A stretch of DNA of 64,000 bases from assembly GCA_032250895.1 (NCBI GenBank), contig JAVVEZ010000006.1, forward strand, positions 1 through 64,000. Reading direction: 5' to 3'. A program made the translations under genes and the position numbers. A model generated the notes under the pieces. It saw only the letters and a list, made by a program, of their open reading frames with translations. It had not been told where the DNA came from and made no database searches. The stretch is from JAVVEZ01 sp032250895. GTDB lineage: Bacteria; Pseudomonadota; Gammaproteobacteria; Pseudomonadales; Pseudohongiellaceae. Positions 7,343 through 15,696 of this stretch are shown one piece after another (within the stretch, counting starts at the first letter, position 1; the number at the start of each line of letters is the position of its first letter).

Positions 7343-9646
7343 ATGGCCAGATATGACACGCTGTTCACCATCAAACGGCTGTGGCTGATCTTCGGGCTTT
7401 CGCTGGCACTGAGTTTCTCTCTGCTGCTGTTTTTTGGCGGCAAAATCTATCAAATGGCGCCTCCGATGCCGGCGCGGGTGGCTTCCAGCGCCGGGCAGGA
7501 ACTGTTCACGCTGGCGGACATCCAGCGCGGACAGAATATCTGGCAATCCCTGGGTGGGATGCAGCGCGGTTCGATCTGGGGACATGGCAGTTATCTGGCG
7601 CCGGACTGGAGCGCCGACTGGTTGCACCGGGAAGCCGAGGCCCTGCTCGACATTCTTGCCCGCCAGCGCTTTGGGCTGGGCTTCGACGCGCTGGCGGAAG
7701 CAGAGCAGCAGGGTCTGCTGGCGCTGGTCCGGTTGGAGATGAAGCGCAATACCTATGATCCCGTTTCAGGGCTCTTGACCCTGTCGCCGGAACGGGCCCT
7801 GGCGGTGGCTCAGGTCAGCGATTTCTATGGCAATATTTTTCAGGCCCGGGATACCCCGGTCTCGCAAGCGTTGCGGGAAGACTATGCCTTTTCGCGCTCG
7901 CTGGCGCTCGCTGATGCAGACCTGCATGCGTTCAATGGCTTCATTTTCTGGACCGCCTGGAGTGCGACCACCCTGCGTCCTGGCGACACGATTTCCTATA
8001 CCAGCAACTGGCCCTACGAACCCCTGGTGGATAACCGGCCTTCCGGCAGTCTCTTTGTCTGGACCTTTCTGAGTATATTTCTGCTGCTGGCCAGTATCGG
8101 TGCGCTGGTGTGGTTCTACGCCCATCAGTACGACGTGTGGCGCGAAGACATGGAACCGGAAGGTGGGATAGCCGACCATAACCTGCTCAGTCAGGTGACG
8201 ATTACCCCATCCATGCGCGCCACGGAAAAGTATTTCTGGACCGTTGTGGCCCTTATCGCCGCCCAGGTGCTGCTGGGCATCATTACCGCTCATTATGCCG
8301 TGGAGGGTCAGGATTTTTACGGCATCCCGCTGTCGGAATACCTGCCGTATGCGGTGACCCGCACCTGGCATACCCAACTGGCCGTGTTCTGGATAGCCAC
8401 CGCCTGGCTGGCCACAGGCCTGTATGTGGCGCCCCTGATTTCCGGGCATGAGCCCAGGTTGCAGCGCCTGGGGGTCAATGTTCTCTATGGCTGTCTGCTG
8501 CTCATCGTGGTGGGCTCGTCGGCCGGTGAATGGCTGGGAATCAGACAGTTTTTCCAGAATCTGAGCGCCAATTTCTGGTTTGGCCATCAGGGCTATGAGT
8601 ATGTGGATCTGGGCCGTTTCTGGCAGCTCTTTCTGTTTGTGGGCCTGCTCTTGTGGTTGCTGCTGATGCTGCGTGCGCTCTATCCGGTGTTGCGAGCCAC
8701 AGAACACAGTGAAGGGCGCAGCAAGTCCCTGGTGTTCATGCTGGTCGTGTCCGCCAGTGCCATTGGTCTGCTCTATGGTGCGGGTCTGGTCTGGGGTGAG
8801 CATACCCCCATCAGCATCATGGAATATTGGCGCTGGTGGGTGGTGCACCTGTGGGTGGAAGGTATCTTTGAGGTGTTTTCCACCACAGTGATTGCCCTGC
8901 TGTTCGTCAAAATGGGACTGCTGCGCAGCTCCACGGCGGCCATTTCGGTGTTGTTTGCCACCATCATTTTTCTGGCCGGCGGGGTGCTGGGGACCTTTCA
9001 CCATCTTTATTTCAGCGGCACCCCGATCGGCGTCATTGCTCTGGGCGGCGTCTTCTCCGCGCTGGAAGTCGTGCCCTTGGTCGTGATCGGTTTCGAGGCC
9101 TACAATCACGTCAAGCTGGAGCGCAAGGCGTCCTGGGTTTCCTACTATTACTGGCCCTTGATGTTCTTTTCGGCCGTCTTGTTCTGGAATTTTCTGGGTG
9201 CGGGTCTGTTCGGCTTTCTGATCAATCCGCCGCTGGCGCTGTACTATATGCAGGGCCTCAATACCACCGCGACCCATGCCCATGCTGCGCTGTTCGGGGT
9301 CTATGGCATGCTCGGCATCGGCCTGATGCTGTTTTGCCTGCGCGGTCTCAGTGCCGGGCGCCACTGGCATACCCAATGGCTTAAAATCAGCTTCTGGTGC
9401 TTCAATATCGGTCTGGCCATGATGGTGTTCATGTCGCTGCTGCCCCAGGGTTTGTGGCAGGCCTATAACAGTTACAGCCACGGCTACTGGTATGCCCGCT
9501 CGACGGAATTCATTCACAGCCCCCTCATGGAGGCACTGGTATGGGCCAGAGTCCCTGGTGACATCGTGTTTGCGGCAGGCGTCCTGGCGCTGTGTGGTTT
9601 TGTCATAGCGTTATATACGGGCGGAAAAGATAAAGCACTGCCCTGA
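7343..9646 (+). CDS. norB: Quinol-dependent nitric oxide reductase (qNor)
   Basis: This is a 767-residue inner-membrane heme-copper oxidase family enzyme that reduces 2 NO to N2O with electrons from quinol. The long N-terminal periplasmic extension (about residues 40-230, including WGHGSYLAPDWSADWLHRE) is diagnostic of qNor rather than the cytochrome-dependent cNor subunit. It is followed by about 12 transmembrane helices. Metal ligands are visible: HTQLAVFW (near 346), HLWVEGIFEVF with the FeB-associated glutamates (near 500), the HH pair in GTFHHLYFSG (near 552), and HAHAALFG (near 645). No norC or norQD accompanies it, as expected for qNor. It is likely a stand-alone NO detoxification or respiration enzyme. 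No other denitrification genes are in the window. Confidence 0.97.
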   Translation: MARYDTLFTIKRLWLIFGLSLALSFSLLLFFGGKIYQMAPPMPARVASSAGQELFTLADIQRGQNIWQSLGGMQRGSIWGHGSYLAPDWSADWLHREAEALLDILARQRFGLGFDALAEAEQQGLLALVRLEMKRNTYDPVSGLLTLSPERALAVAQVSDFYGNIFQARDTPVSQALREDYAFSRSLALADADLHAFNGFIFWTAWSATTLRPGDTISYTSNWPYEPLVDNRPSGSLFVWTFLSIFLLLASIGALVWFYAHQYDVWREDMEPEGGIADHNLLSQVTITPSMRATEKYFWTVVALIAAQVLLGIITAHYAVEGQDFYGIPLSEYLPYAVTRTWHTQLAVFWIATAWLATGLYVAPLISGHEPRLQRLGVNVLYGCLLLIVVGSSAGEWLGIRQFFQNLSANFWFGHQGYEYVDLGRFWQLFLFVGLLLWLLLMLRALYPVLRATEHSEGRSKSLVFMLVVSASAIGLLYGAGLVWGEHTPISIMEYWRWWVVHLWVEGIFEVFSTTVIALLFVKMGLLRSSTAAISVLFATIIFLAGGVLGTFHHLYFSGTPIGVIALGGVFSALEVVPLVVIGFEAYNHVKLERKASWVSYYYWPLMFFSAVLFWNFLGAGLFGFLINPPLALYYMQGLNTTATHAHAALFGVYGMLGIGLMLFCLRGLSAGRHWHTQWLKISFWCFNIGLAMMVFMSLLPQGLWQAYNSYSHGYWYARSTEFIHSPLMEALVWARVPGDIVFAAGVLALCGFVIALYTGGKDKALP

Positions 9647-9657
9647 GGGGAAGTACT

Positions 9658-10887
9658 CTAAAACAGATTCAATATCTCCCGTATCCCGATGGCCAGAAAG
9701 ACGGCCAGGATCACGCCTAGCAGTATATTGGCCGCCCAGCCGTTTCTGGGCACGGTGCTGGTCCAGGGTAAATTGTTCAGATACAGCAGCGTGGCGGCCA
9801 GAAACGGAACGAACAGGCTGCCCACCACCGTGTAGGTGATGATGATCATGATGGGCCGGCCCAGAAAGGCGAAGGGGAGCGGGACCAATGTGACAAAGAG
9901 CAATGCCAGCCGATAGGGTGTGCTCGTAACCCGGGTGGCGGCATGGCGCGCTGCCGGCGATAATTTCCGGATGATCCCGTAACAGTCGGCGTACAGATAG
10001 GGCACGCTTTGCCAGACCCCCAGCAGTGATGCGAAGACGGCGGCCCAGAAGCCGATCGAGTAGGCCCAGAGGCCAAAAGGGCCGAGTACCTCGCCGAGCA
10101 TCGCCGCCATGCCCGCTACCGCCTGACCATCGCTGAGGATACGTCCCGGCACAAAGAAAGTCTGGTTCGCGATCAGCGCGATCGCCACGCCAAACAAAGC
10201 GGTGAAGGTGTAGGCAAGGCCGACATCCTGGCGCACATAACCCAGCTGTTCCGGTTTCGTGAGTTGCTCCTCCTGCATCCAGTAACTGTAGGAGAGCAGC
10301 GTGATCGACCCGCCGATGCCACCGATCAGTGCCAGTACATACATGCCGGCGCCCGCTGGCACCGTCGGCAGCAACAGGCCCTTGAGCGCCGCGGCCGGTT
10401 CGCTGAAGGTCAGCAGGGCACAGAGCAGGATCGCAGAAGCCATCACCGCAACCAGAAATTTCATCAGTTTTTCGAAGCCTGCGTAACCACCGGTCAGCAC
10501 GAAGGCACAGCCGAACAGGCTGTGCAGGACTGCGCCCCAGCCCTGGGAAATGGCGCCGCCGGTGAGATTGGCCAGGCCGAGCCCGGTGGCATTGGTGAGC
10601 GCGGCGGTAACGGCCACTGTCCACAGCAGCAGATAAATGCCGAAGTAGTAGTTGACCCAGGGCGGCAGGTGGGTGGCCCAGCCCTCGAGTGCGGTGGTGC
10701 CGGTGGCCAGTTGCCAGCGTGCAATGCCTTCGGTCAGCACGTATTTGAAGAATGCGCCGACCAGGATGGCCCAGAGCAGGACCACGCCATAATTGGCCCC
10801 GGCGACCGTCGTGGCGACGACATCGCCGGAACCGATGCCGGTGGCGGCAACGATGAGTCCCGGTCCGGCCAGTTTCAGGAGACGCAT
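9658..10887 (-). CDS. Nramp-related metal transporter with non-canonical metal site
   Basis: This is a 409-residue protein with about 11 hydrophobic helices of the Nramp/SLC11 (LeuT-fold) superfamily. The TM1 region is GPGLIVAATGIGSGDVVATT. The canonical Asp-Pro-Gly-Asn metal-binding motif is replaced by Gly-Ser-Gly-Asp (residues 19-22). The TM6 Met-Pro-His motif is also absent; the equivalent region reads YSYWMQEEQL. It is therefore a divergent clade (Nramp-related transporters), and Mn/Fe specificity should not be assumed. It is the last gene of a minus-strand set GST, DoxX-like, Nramp with spacings of 42 and 24 bp. It converges on the NO reductase gene with only 11 bp between stops. Confidence 0.88.
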   Translation of the reverse strand: MRLLKLAGPGLIVAATGIGSGDVVATTVAGANYGVVLLWAILVGAFFKYVLTEGIARWQLATGTTALEGWATHLPPWVNYYFGIYLLLWTVAVTAALTNATGLGLANLTGGAISQGWGAVLHSLFGCAFVLTGGYAGFEKLMKFLVAVMASAILLCALLTFSEPAAALKGLLLPTVPAGAGMYVLALIGGIGGSITLLSYSYWMQEEQLTKPEQLGYVRQDVGLAYTFTALFGVAIALIANQTFFVPGRILSDGQAVAGMAAMLGEVLGPFGLWAYSIGFWAAVFASLLGVWQSVPYLYADCYGIIRKLSPAARHAATRVTSTPYRLALLFVTLVPLPFAFLGRPIMIIITYTVVGSLFVPFLAATLLYLNNLPWTSTVPRNGWAANILLGVILAVFLAIGIREILNLF

Positions 10888-10911
10888 GTTTGCTGATGTG
10901 CCGGCAGCGCC

Positions 10912-11331
10912 CTATGACATCCGGTGTCCTTTCACGGTCAGCAACACATCTTCATGGCGCAGAATATACAGGGTGTAGCAGGCGGCCAGCATCGGCCAGG
11001 CGGCGAAAAAGGTCAGGTTGCCAAAGCCCAGATAAAAGCGCCAGGAGATTAGCGTGGAAGAGGCGTGCAGCAAAAACACGGCGCCATAGGTCCAGCGCTT
11101 GTAAAGCCCGCCGACAAAGGCCAGCAGCAGAAGCAGCTCCAGACCACCCATAAGCAGTATTATCGTGCTCTCCAGGCCCTGAATATTGTAGAAGCGGGAC
11201 ATGATGCCGCTGGCGTGACCGGGATTGACAAACTTGTCCAGGGTCCACATCAACATGACCAGGAATACCCCCAGACGCAGGGCCAGCAAGGCCCTGGGCA
11301 GGTTTTTTTGCAGGTTTTCAGTATCGTTCAT
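10912..11331 (-). CDS. DoxX-like four-helix membrane protein
   Basis: This is a 139-residue inner-membrane protein with four hydrophobic segments (about residues 14-30, 57-75, 82-97 and 103-122). It carries the RLGVFLVMLMWTLDKFVNP and GLELLLLLAFVGGLYKRWTY patterns typical of small DoxX/DUF417-like proteins. DoxX-family proteins are thiosulfate:quinone oxidoreductase subunits in some archaea, but most bacterial members are uncharacterised and often redox-stress linked. It sits between the GST and Nramp genes in one probable operon. The specific reaction is unknown. Confidence 0.75.
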   Translation of the reverse strand: MNDTENLQKNLPRALLALRLGVFLVMLMWTLDKFVNPGHASGIMSRFYNIQGLESTIILLMGGLELLLLLAFVGGLYKRWTYGAVFLLHASSTLISWRFYLGFGNLTFFAAWPMLAACYTLYILRHEDVLLTVKGHRMS

Positions 11332-11373
11332 GGCGCGCTCCTTGTTTTGGGATTGTAAGTCTCTATTCTGGTT

Positions 11374-12069
11374 TCAGCCTCTCCGGCACACATCCCTGCC
11401 TCTGATATAGGCGGGCCTGGAGGTCACCCGCTGCCGCCAGGCCTGCACATTGGCGAAGGAATCCATTTCCAGATGGTCGCTGGCCTGGTAAAAGCCGGCC
11501 AGGCATTCCACCCAGGGCATGATGGCAATATCCACGATGCTGTAATCATCCATGATGTGCTCCCTGCCCTGCAAGCGCACATCGAGCACGTTCAGCAGGC
11601 GTTTGGTTTCATTGGTGTAGCGGATCATGGCATAGTCATCACTGGTTTTGTCGCGGGCAAATTTATAGAAGTGTCCGAACTGCCCGAACATGGGACCAAT
11701 GTGAGCCGTCTGAAAAATCAGCCATTGCAGGTGGTCCATGCGTGCCAGATAATTCTGGGGCAGCAGGGTGCCGGACATGTCGGCCAGGTAGATCAGGATG
11801 GCCACGCTTTCCATCAGCAGCACCGGTTGACCCTCCGGCCCCTTGGGATCGAGAATGGCCGGAATCTTGCCATTGGGGCTGATCTTCAGATAGTCAGGGT
11901 CGAGTTGATCGTTGCGGGTGATGTCGATCAGATGGGCGTCATAGCTCAGGCCCATTTCCTCCAGCGCGATACCCACTTTCTGGCCGTTGGGGGTAGCCAT
12001 GGAATAGAGCTGGATTTCTTCGGGCATGGTGGGCTGCCAACGGGCAGGGAACCAGACGGGTGAGGACAT
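11374..12069 (-). CDS. Glutathione S-transferase (Nu-class/YfcG-like)
   Basis: This is a cytosolic GST-fold protein. The N-terminal thioredoxin-like domain begins IQLYSMATPNGQKVGIALEE and contains SPNGKIPAIL (the cis-proline loop). It also carries the glutathione-contacting ES pair in LMESVAILIYL. The C-terminal helical domain follows, with WLIFQTAHIGPMFGQ and the N-capping D in SIVDIAIMPWV. The TPNG start and overall pattern match YfcG/Ure2-like disulfide-bond oxidoreductases. The ATG at 12069 is chosen because ggag lies 8 nt upstream; a GTG at 12075 is in frame. It is the first gene of the GST-DoxX-Nramp operon. A role in glutathione-dependent redox or electrophile handling is inferred. Confidence 0.92.
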   Translation of the reverse strand: MSSPVWFPARWQPTMPEEIQLYSMATPNGQKVGIALEEMGLSYDAHLIDITRNDQLDPDYLKISPNGKIPAILDPKGPEGQPVLLMESVAILIYLADMSGTLLPQNYLARMDHLQWLIFQTAHIGPMFGQFGHFYKFARDKTSDDYAMIRYTNETKRLLNVLDVRLQGREHIMDDYSIVDIAIMPWVECLAGFYQASDHLEMDSFANVQAWRQRVTSRPAYIRGRDVCRRG

Positions 12070-12259
12070 AAGCACTCCTGAGTAAAGGAATTTGATGATC
12101 GCGGTACATTCTACACAAGCAGGCGCCCTGCGTCTGTTTGCCTTGCTTTGTTGGCAATGGCCTGTTCAGCAGGAGAACTTTCGCAATCTTTGCACAAAGC
12201 CTGTCTCGACAGCAGATTTTTTTTTGGGCATAATGGCGCCCAATTTTTACCCATGATTC

Positions 12260-12285
12260 CGGCAGGTGACGATTGTGACCTGCCG
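12260..12285. other. 8-bp stem hairpin upstream of the glutaredoxin-like gene
   Basis: CGGCAGGT (12260-12267) and ACCTGCCG (12278-12285) are perfect complements around a 10-base loop, 26 bp before the start codon at 12311. It is followed by only a short T run. It may lie in the 5' leader as a structured element or weak terminator. A -10-like cataat occurs just upstream, after a run of T. Confidence 0.4.
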
Positions 12286-12310
12286 TTTCCCATCCTACAG
12301 GTTGTGAGTA

Positions 12311-12700
12311 ATGTTTCTTAGATTGATCCGTCAGTGCCTGGGTCGAGTGGTAGTCTTTGTCAATTGGCTGACCCGGCCGGCGCAGATTGAACGGACGGAT
12401 GCTGAACGCAAGGCATTGGCTCTGGTGACCAGGGGAATGGCGCTGTACGAGTATTACGGTTGCCCCTTCTGTGTGAAAACCCGGCGTCAGATCTACCGTC
12501 TCAATCTCGACATCGAACGCCGCGATATCCGTCGCCGTCAGGTTCACCGCGATAATCTTCTGGCCGGGGGTGGCCAGCTGATGGTGCCCTGTCTGCGCAT
12601 CGAAGAAAATGGCAAGGTGCAGTGGCTGTATGAATCCAATGACATCATTGACTACATCAACCGGCGCTTTGGTTCCACGGCGGAAGCTGCCCGGGCCTGA
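12311..12700 (+). CDS. Glutaredoxin-like protein with N-terminal membrane-proximal helix
   Basis: This is a 129-residue protein whose residues 44-125 form a glutaredoxin/GST N-terminal thioredoxin fold. It has the dithiol motif Y-x-C-P-F-C (YYGCPFCVKTRRQIYR), a cis-proline region in MVPCLRIEENG, and the ESNDIIDYI element that contacts glutathione. The first 25 residues (MFLRLIRQCLGRVVVFVNWL) are hydrophobic/basic, so the protein may be tethered to the inner membrane facing the cytoplasm. It probably reduces glutathione-mixed disulfides. It lies divergently from the GST operon with 241 bp between starts. Partners are unknown. Confidence 0.87.
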   Translation: MFLRLIRQCLGRVVVFVNWLTRPAQIERTDAERKALALVTRGMALYEYYGCPFCVKTRRQIYRLNLDIERRDIRRRQVHRDNLLAGGGQLMVPCLRIEENGKVQWLYESNDIIDYINRRFGSTAEAARA

Positions 12701-12833
12701 GAACTCGCGTGGGTTCGAACCCTTTGCCTGCCTGCGCTCACCTGCAATTTCTCTCTTTCAATCCTGTCTTTTAATTCAATCGGGCTGGCAGCAGAGTCTG
12801 CTTTCAGCTGCCTGAAGTCTTGCCGGAGCTGCC

Positions 12834-13517
12834 ATGAGCGAATACCTGCCCTGCGTTGAAATTGAGCCCGCCACCGAGGCGGATGCTGCGGTCATCTGGC
12901 TGCATGGCCTGGGCGCCGATGGCCATGATTTTGCAGTGCTGGTGCCGGAGCTGCGGCTGCCGCCGTCAATGGCCATCCGCTTCATCCTTCCGCACGCGCC
13001 CCGTATCCCGGTGACATTGAACGCCGGTCACGTCATGCCGGCCTGGTTCGACATCATGGAACTGGGCCCGACGGGGCGCAAGTTCAACGCCGCCCAGTTG
13101 CTGGCGTCGGCAGCCGCGGTTCATGCCCTGATCGATCGGGAAATTGCCAGGGGCATAGACAGTGAACGCATCATTCTGGCGGGCTTTTCCCAGGGTGGTG
13201 CCGTGAATTTTCAGGCCGGCCTGACCTATGACAAGCCGCTGGCCGGGATTCTGGCACTGTCCACCTATTTCCCCACGGCACAGGCCATCGAAATCCATCC
13301 CGCCAATCATGGCATTCCCATCCAGATCTTCCACGGCACGGAAGATCTGGTGCTGGCGCTGGCGCTGGCCGAAGAAAGCCGCGACAAGCTTCGGGCCCTG
13401 GGTTTGCATCCCGACTTCAAGACCTATCCGATGGCACACACCCTGTGTCCCGAGGAGGTGCGCGATATTTCTGCCTGGTTCCAGGAAATCCTGCATTCAG
13501 AGGCTGCCAGGAGCTGA
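12834..13517 (+). CDS. Carboxylesterase/phospholipase, alpha/beta hydrolase (YpfH/EstB type)
   Basis: This is a 227-residue cytoplasmic serine hydrolase. The oxyanion-hole motif VIWLHGLGADGHDF lies near the N-terminus. The nucleophile elbow GFSQGG follows at about residues 117-122. The acid is in HGTEDLVLALALA and the histidine in YPMAHTLCPEEV, completing a Ser-Asp-His triad in family-typical spacing. Length matches the COG0400 short-chain carboxylesterase/acyl-protein thioesterase-like group. The usual post-triad DxVV motif is DLVL here. The physiological ester is unknown. It is transcribed alone, 115 bp before the PQQ dehydrogenase. Confidence 0.92.
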   Translation: MSEYLPCVEIEPATEADAAVIWLHGLGADGHDFAVLVPELRLPPSMAIRFILPHAPRIPVTLNAGHVMPAWFDIMELGPTGRKFNAAQLLASAAAVHALIDREIARGIDSERIILAGFSQGGAVNFQAGLTYDKPLAGILALSTYFPTAQAIEIHPANHGIPIQIFHGTEDLVLALALAEESRDKLRALGLHPDFKTYPMAHTLCPEEVRDISAWFQEILHSEAARS

Positions 13518-13632
13518 GGTTCCGGCCACCGCTTTACTCTCTTGTGCCAGGCTACTAAACTCGGTGCTCCGGGCTGGACCCTGAAAGAATAATAAAAAAA
13601 ACAAGACAGCGGCAATGGCAGAGAGGAAGACG

Positions 13633-15681
13633 ATGCCCAGGCGATGGTTTCAGTCTGCACTGATAACAGTGGTTCTCGCGCATGGAGCCTGGACTCCTGC
13701 TGTGCTTGCCCAGGACATTGTCAATGCGCCGGCTTTTTCCGACCAGGACCTCACCGCGCTGCCCGCTGAAAACTGGATCACCAACGGTGGCAATACCCTC
13801 AACCAGCGTTATTCACCCCTGACCCGGATCAACCGTTACAACGTTGGCGGCCTGAAAGCCAAATGGCGGACCGCGATGGGTTCCGGCGCCGAGTTCAAGA
13901 ATGGCGGACAGGCGCAGATTCTGCATTATGAAGGGACCCTCTATGTCGCCAACGGCATGAATGATGTCTTTGCCATGGATGTAAAAAGCGGACGGATTCT
14001 GTGGACTCATCATGGCGAGCCGAATCCCCGCAGCGGCAATCCCATTGGCTGGGTCAGCCGGGGCGTGGCGCTGGGTGACGGCAAGGTATTCATGGCCCAG
14101 GTGGATGCGCGGCTCAAGGCCCTCGACCAGCAGACCGGGCGGGTGCTGTGGGACGTCGAAGCGGAACCCTGGAGCAAGGGCATCAGTATCACCAGTGCCC
14201 CCCTGTATTACCGGGGCCTGGTGGTGACGGGTTTTTCCGGCGGGGAAATGGGCACCCGAGGGCGGGTCAAGGCCTTTGACGCCGATACCGGGGAACTGGT
14301 ATGGACTTTTTATACGGTGCCCGGCCCCGGCGAATTCGGCCATGACACCTGGCCCCAGGACAGCACGGCCTGGATGCAGGGCGGCGCCCCGGTCTGGCAG
14401 ACGCCGGCCTATGACCCCGAACTCGGCCTGATCTATTTTTCCACCGGCAACCCCGGCCCCGACCTGCATGGTGGCGTGCGTCCCGGCGATAACCTGTTCA
14501 GCGTCTCCATTGTCGCGCTCGATGCCATGAGCGGCGAGTATCGCTGGCATTTTCAGCAGGTGCATCACGACATCTGGGATTATGATTCCCCCAATCCGGT
14601 GGTGCTCTTTGACGCGGTCTATGACGGGGTGATGCGCAAGGCTCTGGTGCAGGTATCCAAAACCGGCTGGGCCTATATTCTGGATCGGGCCACCGGCGAA
14701 CCCCTGCTGGGTATCGAAGAGCGCCCGGTAGCCCAGGAAGCCCGGCAGGCCACGGCGGCCACCCAGCCCTATCCCGTTGGTGATGCCATCGTGCCCCAGG
14801 CCATCGACGCCGCGCCGGAACTGACCACGGTGGTCAACGAAGGTCGAATCTTCACTCCCTTCTGGGACGAGCCGATTGCGATGAAGCCCGGCACCATGGG
14901 TGGCGCCAACTGGCCGCCCAGTTCCTACGATCCTGAAAGTCATCAGCTGTTTGTCTGTGCCAGCGACCGTATCAGCACCTTCCAGGTGCAGGAAGAACTC
15001 AACGAACCGGGGGACAATGTCGTCTATATGGGCGGACGTTTTGCCCAGGCACCGGTGGACGACCGGGGTATTTTCGCCGCGTTGAACCTACGGACCAACA
15101 CCCTGGACTGGCGCCGGGAATGGCGTGAGATATGCTACAGCGGCTCGGTGAACACGGCCGGCGGCCTGGTGTTTGTGGGGCGCAACGATGGCCGGCTGAC
15201 GGCACTGGACAAGCGCAATGGCGACCAGCTCTGGGAATTCATGACCGATGCCGGTGTCAATACCACGGTGAGCACCTTCGAATACGAGGGTGAGCAGATG
15301 GTCGTGGTTCATGCCGGCGGCACGGCTTTTGCCGGCTCGAAACGCGGCGACGCGATCTGGATGTTTTCGCTGGATGGAAGCCTGGGGCCGGTCACGGCAG
15401 AGCAGGAGGCTGCACCATCAGCCGTCGCAACGGGCCCGGAAACAAGCCTGGTTGCCGATCTGGATAATGGCAGTGTCATTTACGATCAGGCCTGCGCCGC
15501 CTGCCATGGCGAAACCGGGCAGGGCGGCCAGGGCGGAGGCCCGCCGCTGGACCAGCCCCTGGCCTTGTCCCAGATCATGCTGGTGGTGAATGACGGCCGC
15601 AACACCATGCCGGCCTTTGCCGTCTTCAGTGCGCAGGAATTACTGGATATCAGCACCTTTGTAAGCGAAAAGCTCAAATGA
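13633..15681 (+). CDS. PQQ-dependent dehydrogenase with C-terminal cytochrome c domain
   Basis: This is a periplasmic quinohemoprotein dehydrogenase of the type II alcohol dehydrogenase family. The ATG at 13633 follows gaggaag at the right spacing; an in-frame ATG at 13615 lacks this. The signal peptide ends ...PAVLAQ. The N-terminal eight-bladed propeller has W-motif-like repeats (LDQQTGRVLWD, FDADTGELVWTF, LDAMSGEYRWHF, LDKRNGDQLWEF). Calcium/PQQ ligands are likely Glu in GFSGGEMGT, Asn in STGNPGP and Asp in HHDIWDYDSPN. The vicinal Cys-Cys pair of methanol and ethanol dehydrogenases is missing (that region reads GWVSRGVALG). The C-terminal ~80 residues bind heme at CAACH. Substrate is probably an alcohol or aldehyde. 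It lies 15 bp before the carotenoid-oxygenase gene. Confidence 0.93.
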   Translation: MPRRWFQSALITVVLAHGAWTPAVLAQDIVNAPAFSDQDLTALPAENWITNGGNTLNQRYSPLTRINRYNVGGLKAKWRTAMGSGAEFKNGGQAQILHYEGTLYVANGMNDVFAMDVKSGRILWTHHGEPNPRSGNPIGWVSRGVALGDGKVFMAQVDARLKALDQQTGRVLWDVEAEPWSKGISITSAPLYYRGLVVTGFSGGEMGTRGRVKAFDADTGELVWTFYTVPGPGEFGHDTWPQDSTAWMQGGAPVWQTPAYDPELGLIYFSTGNPGPDLHGGVRPGDNLFSVSIVALDAMSGEYRWHFQQVHHDIWDYDSPNPVVLFDAVYDGVMRKALVQVSKTGWAYILDRATGEPLLGIEERPVAQEARQATAATQPYPVGDAIVPQAIDAAPELTTVVNEGRIFTPFWDEPIAMKPGTMGGANWPPSSYDPESHQLFVCASDRISTFQVQEELNEPGDNVVYMGGRFAQAPVDDRGIFAALNLRTNTLDWRREWREICYSGSVNTAGGLVFVGRNDGRLTALDKRNGDQLWEFMTDAGVNTTVSTFEYEGEQMVVVHAGGTAFAGSKRGDAIWMFSLDGSLGPVTAEQEAAPSAVATGPETSLVADLDNGSVIYDQACAACHGETGQGGQGGGPPLDQPLALSQIMLVVNDGRNTMPAFAVFSAQELLDISTFVSEKLK

Positions 15682-15696
15682 TTGGAGGATAGCCCG

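Noticed and set aside
7766..9517. Long minus-strand open frame (about 583 codons) rich in Gln/His
   Set aside because: It is antisense to the NO reductase, whose metal ligands and helices are intact.
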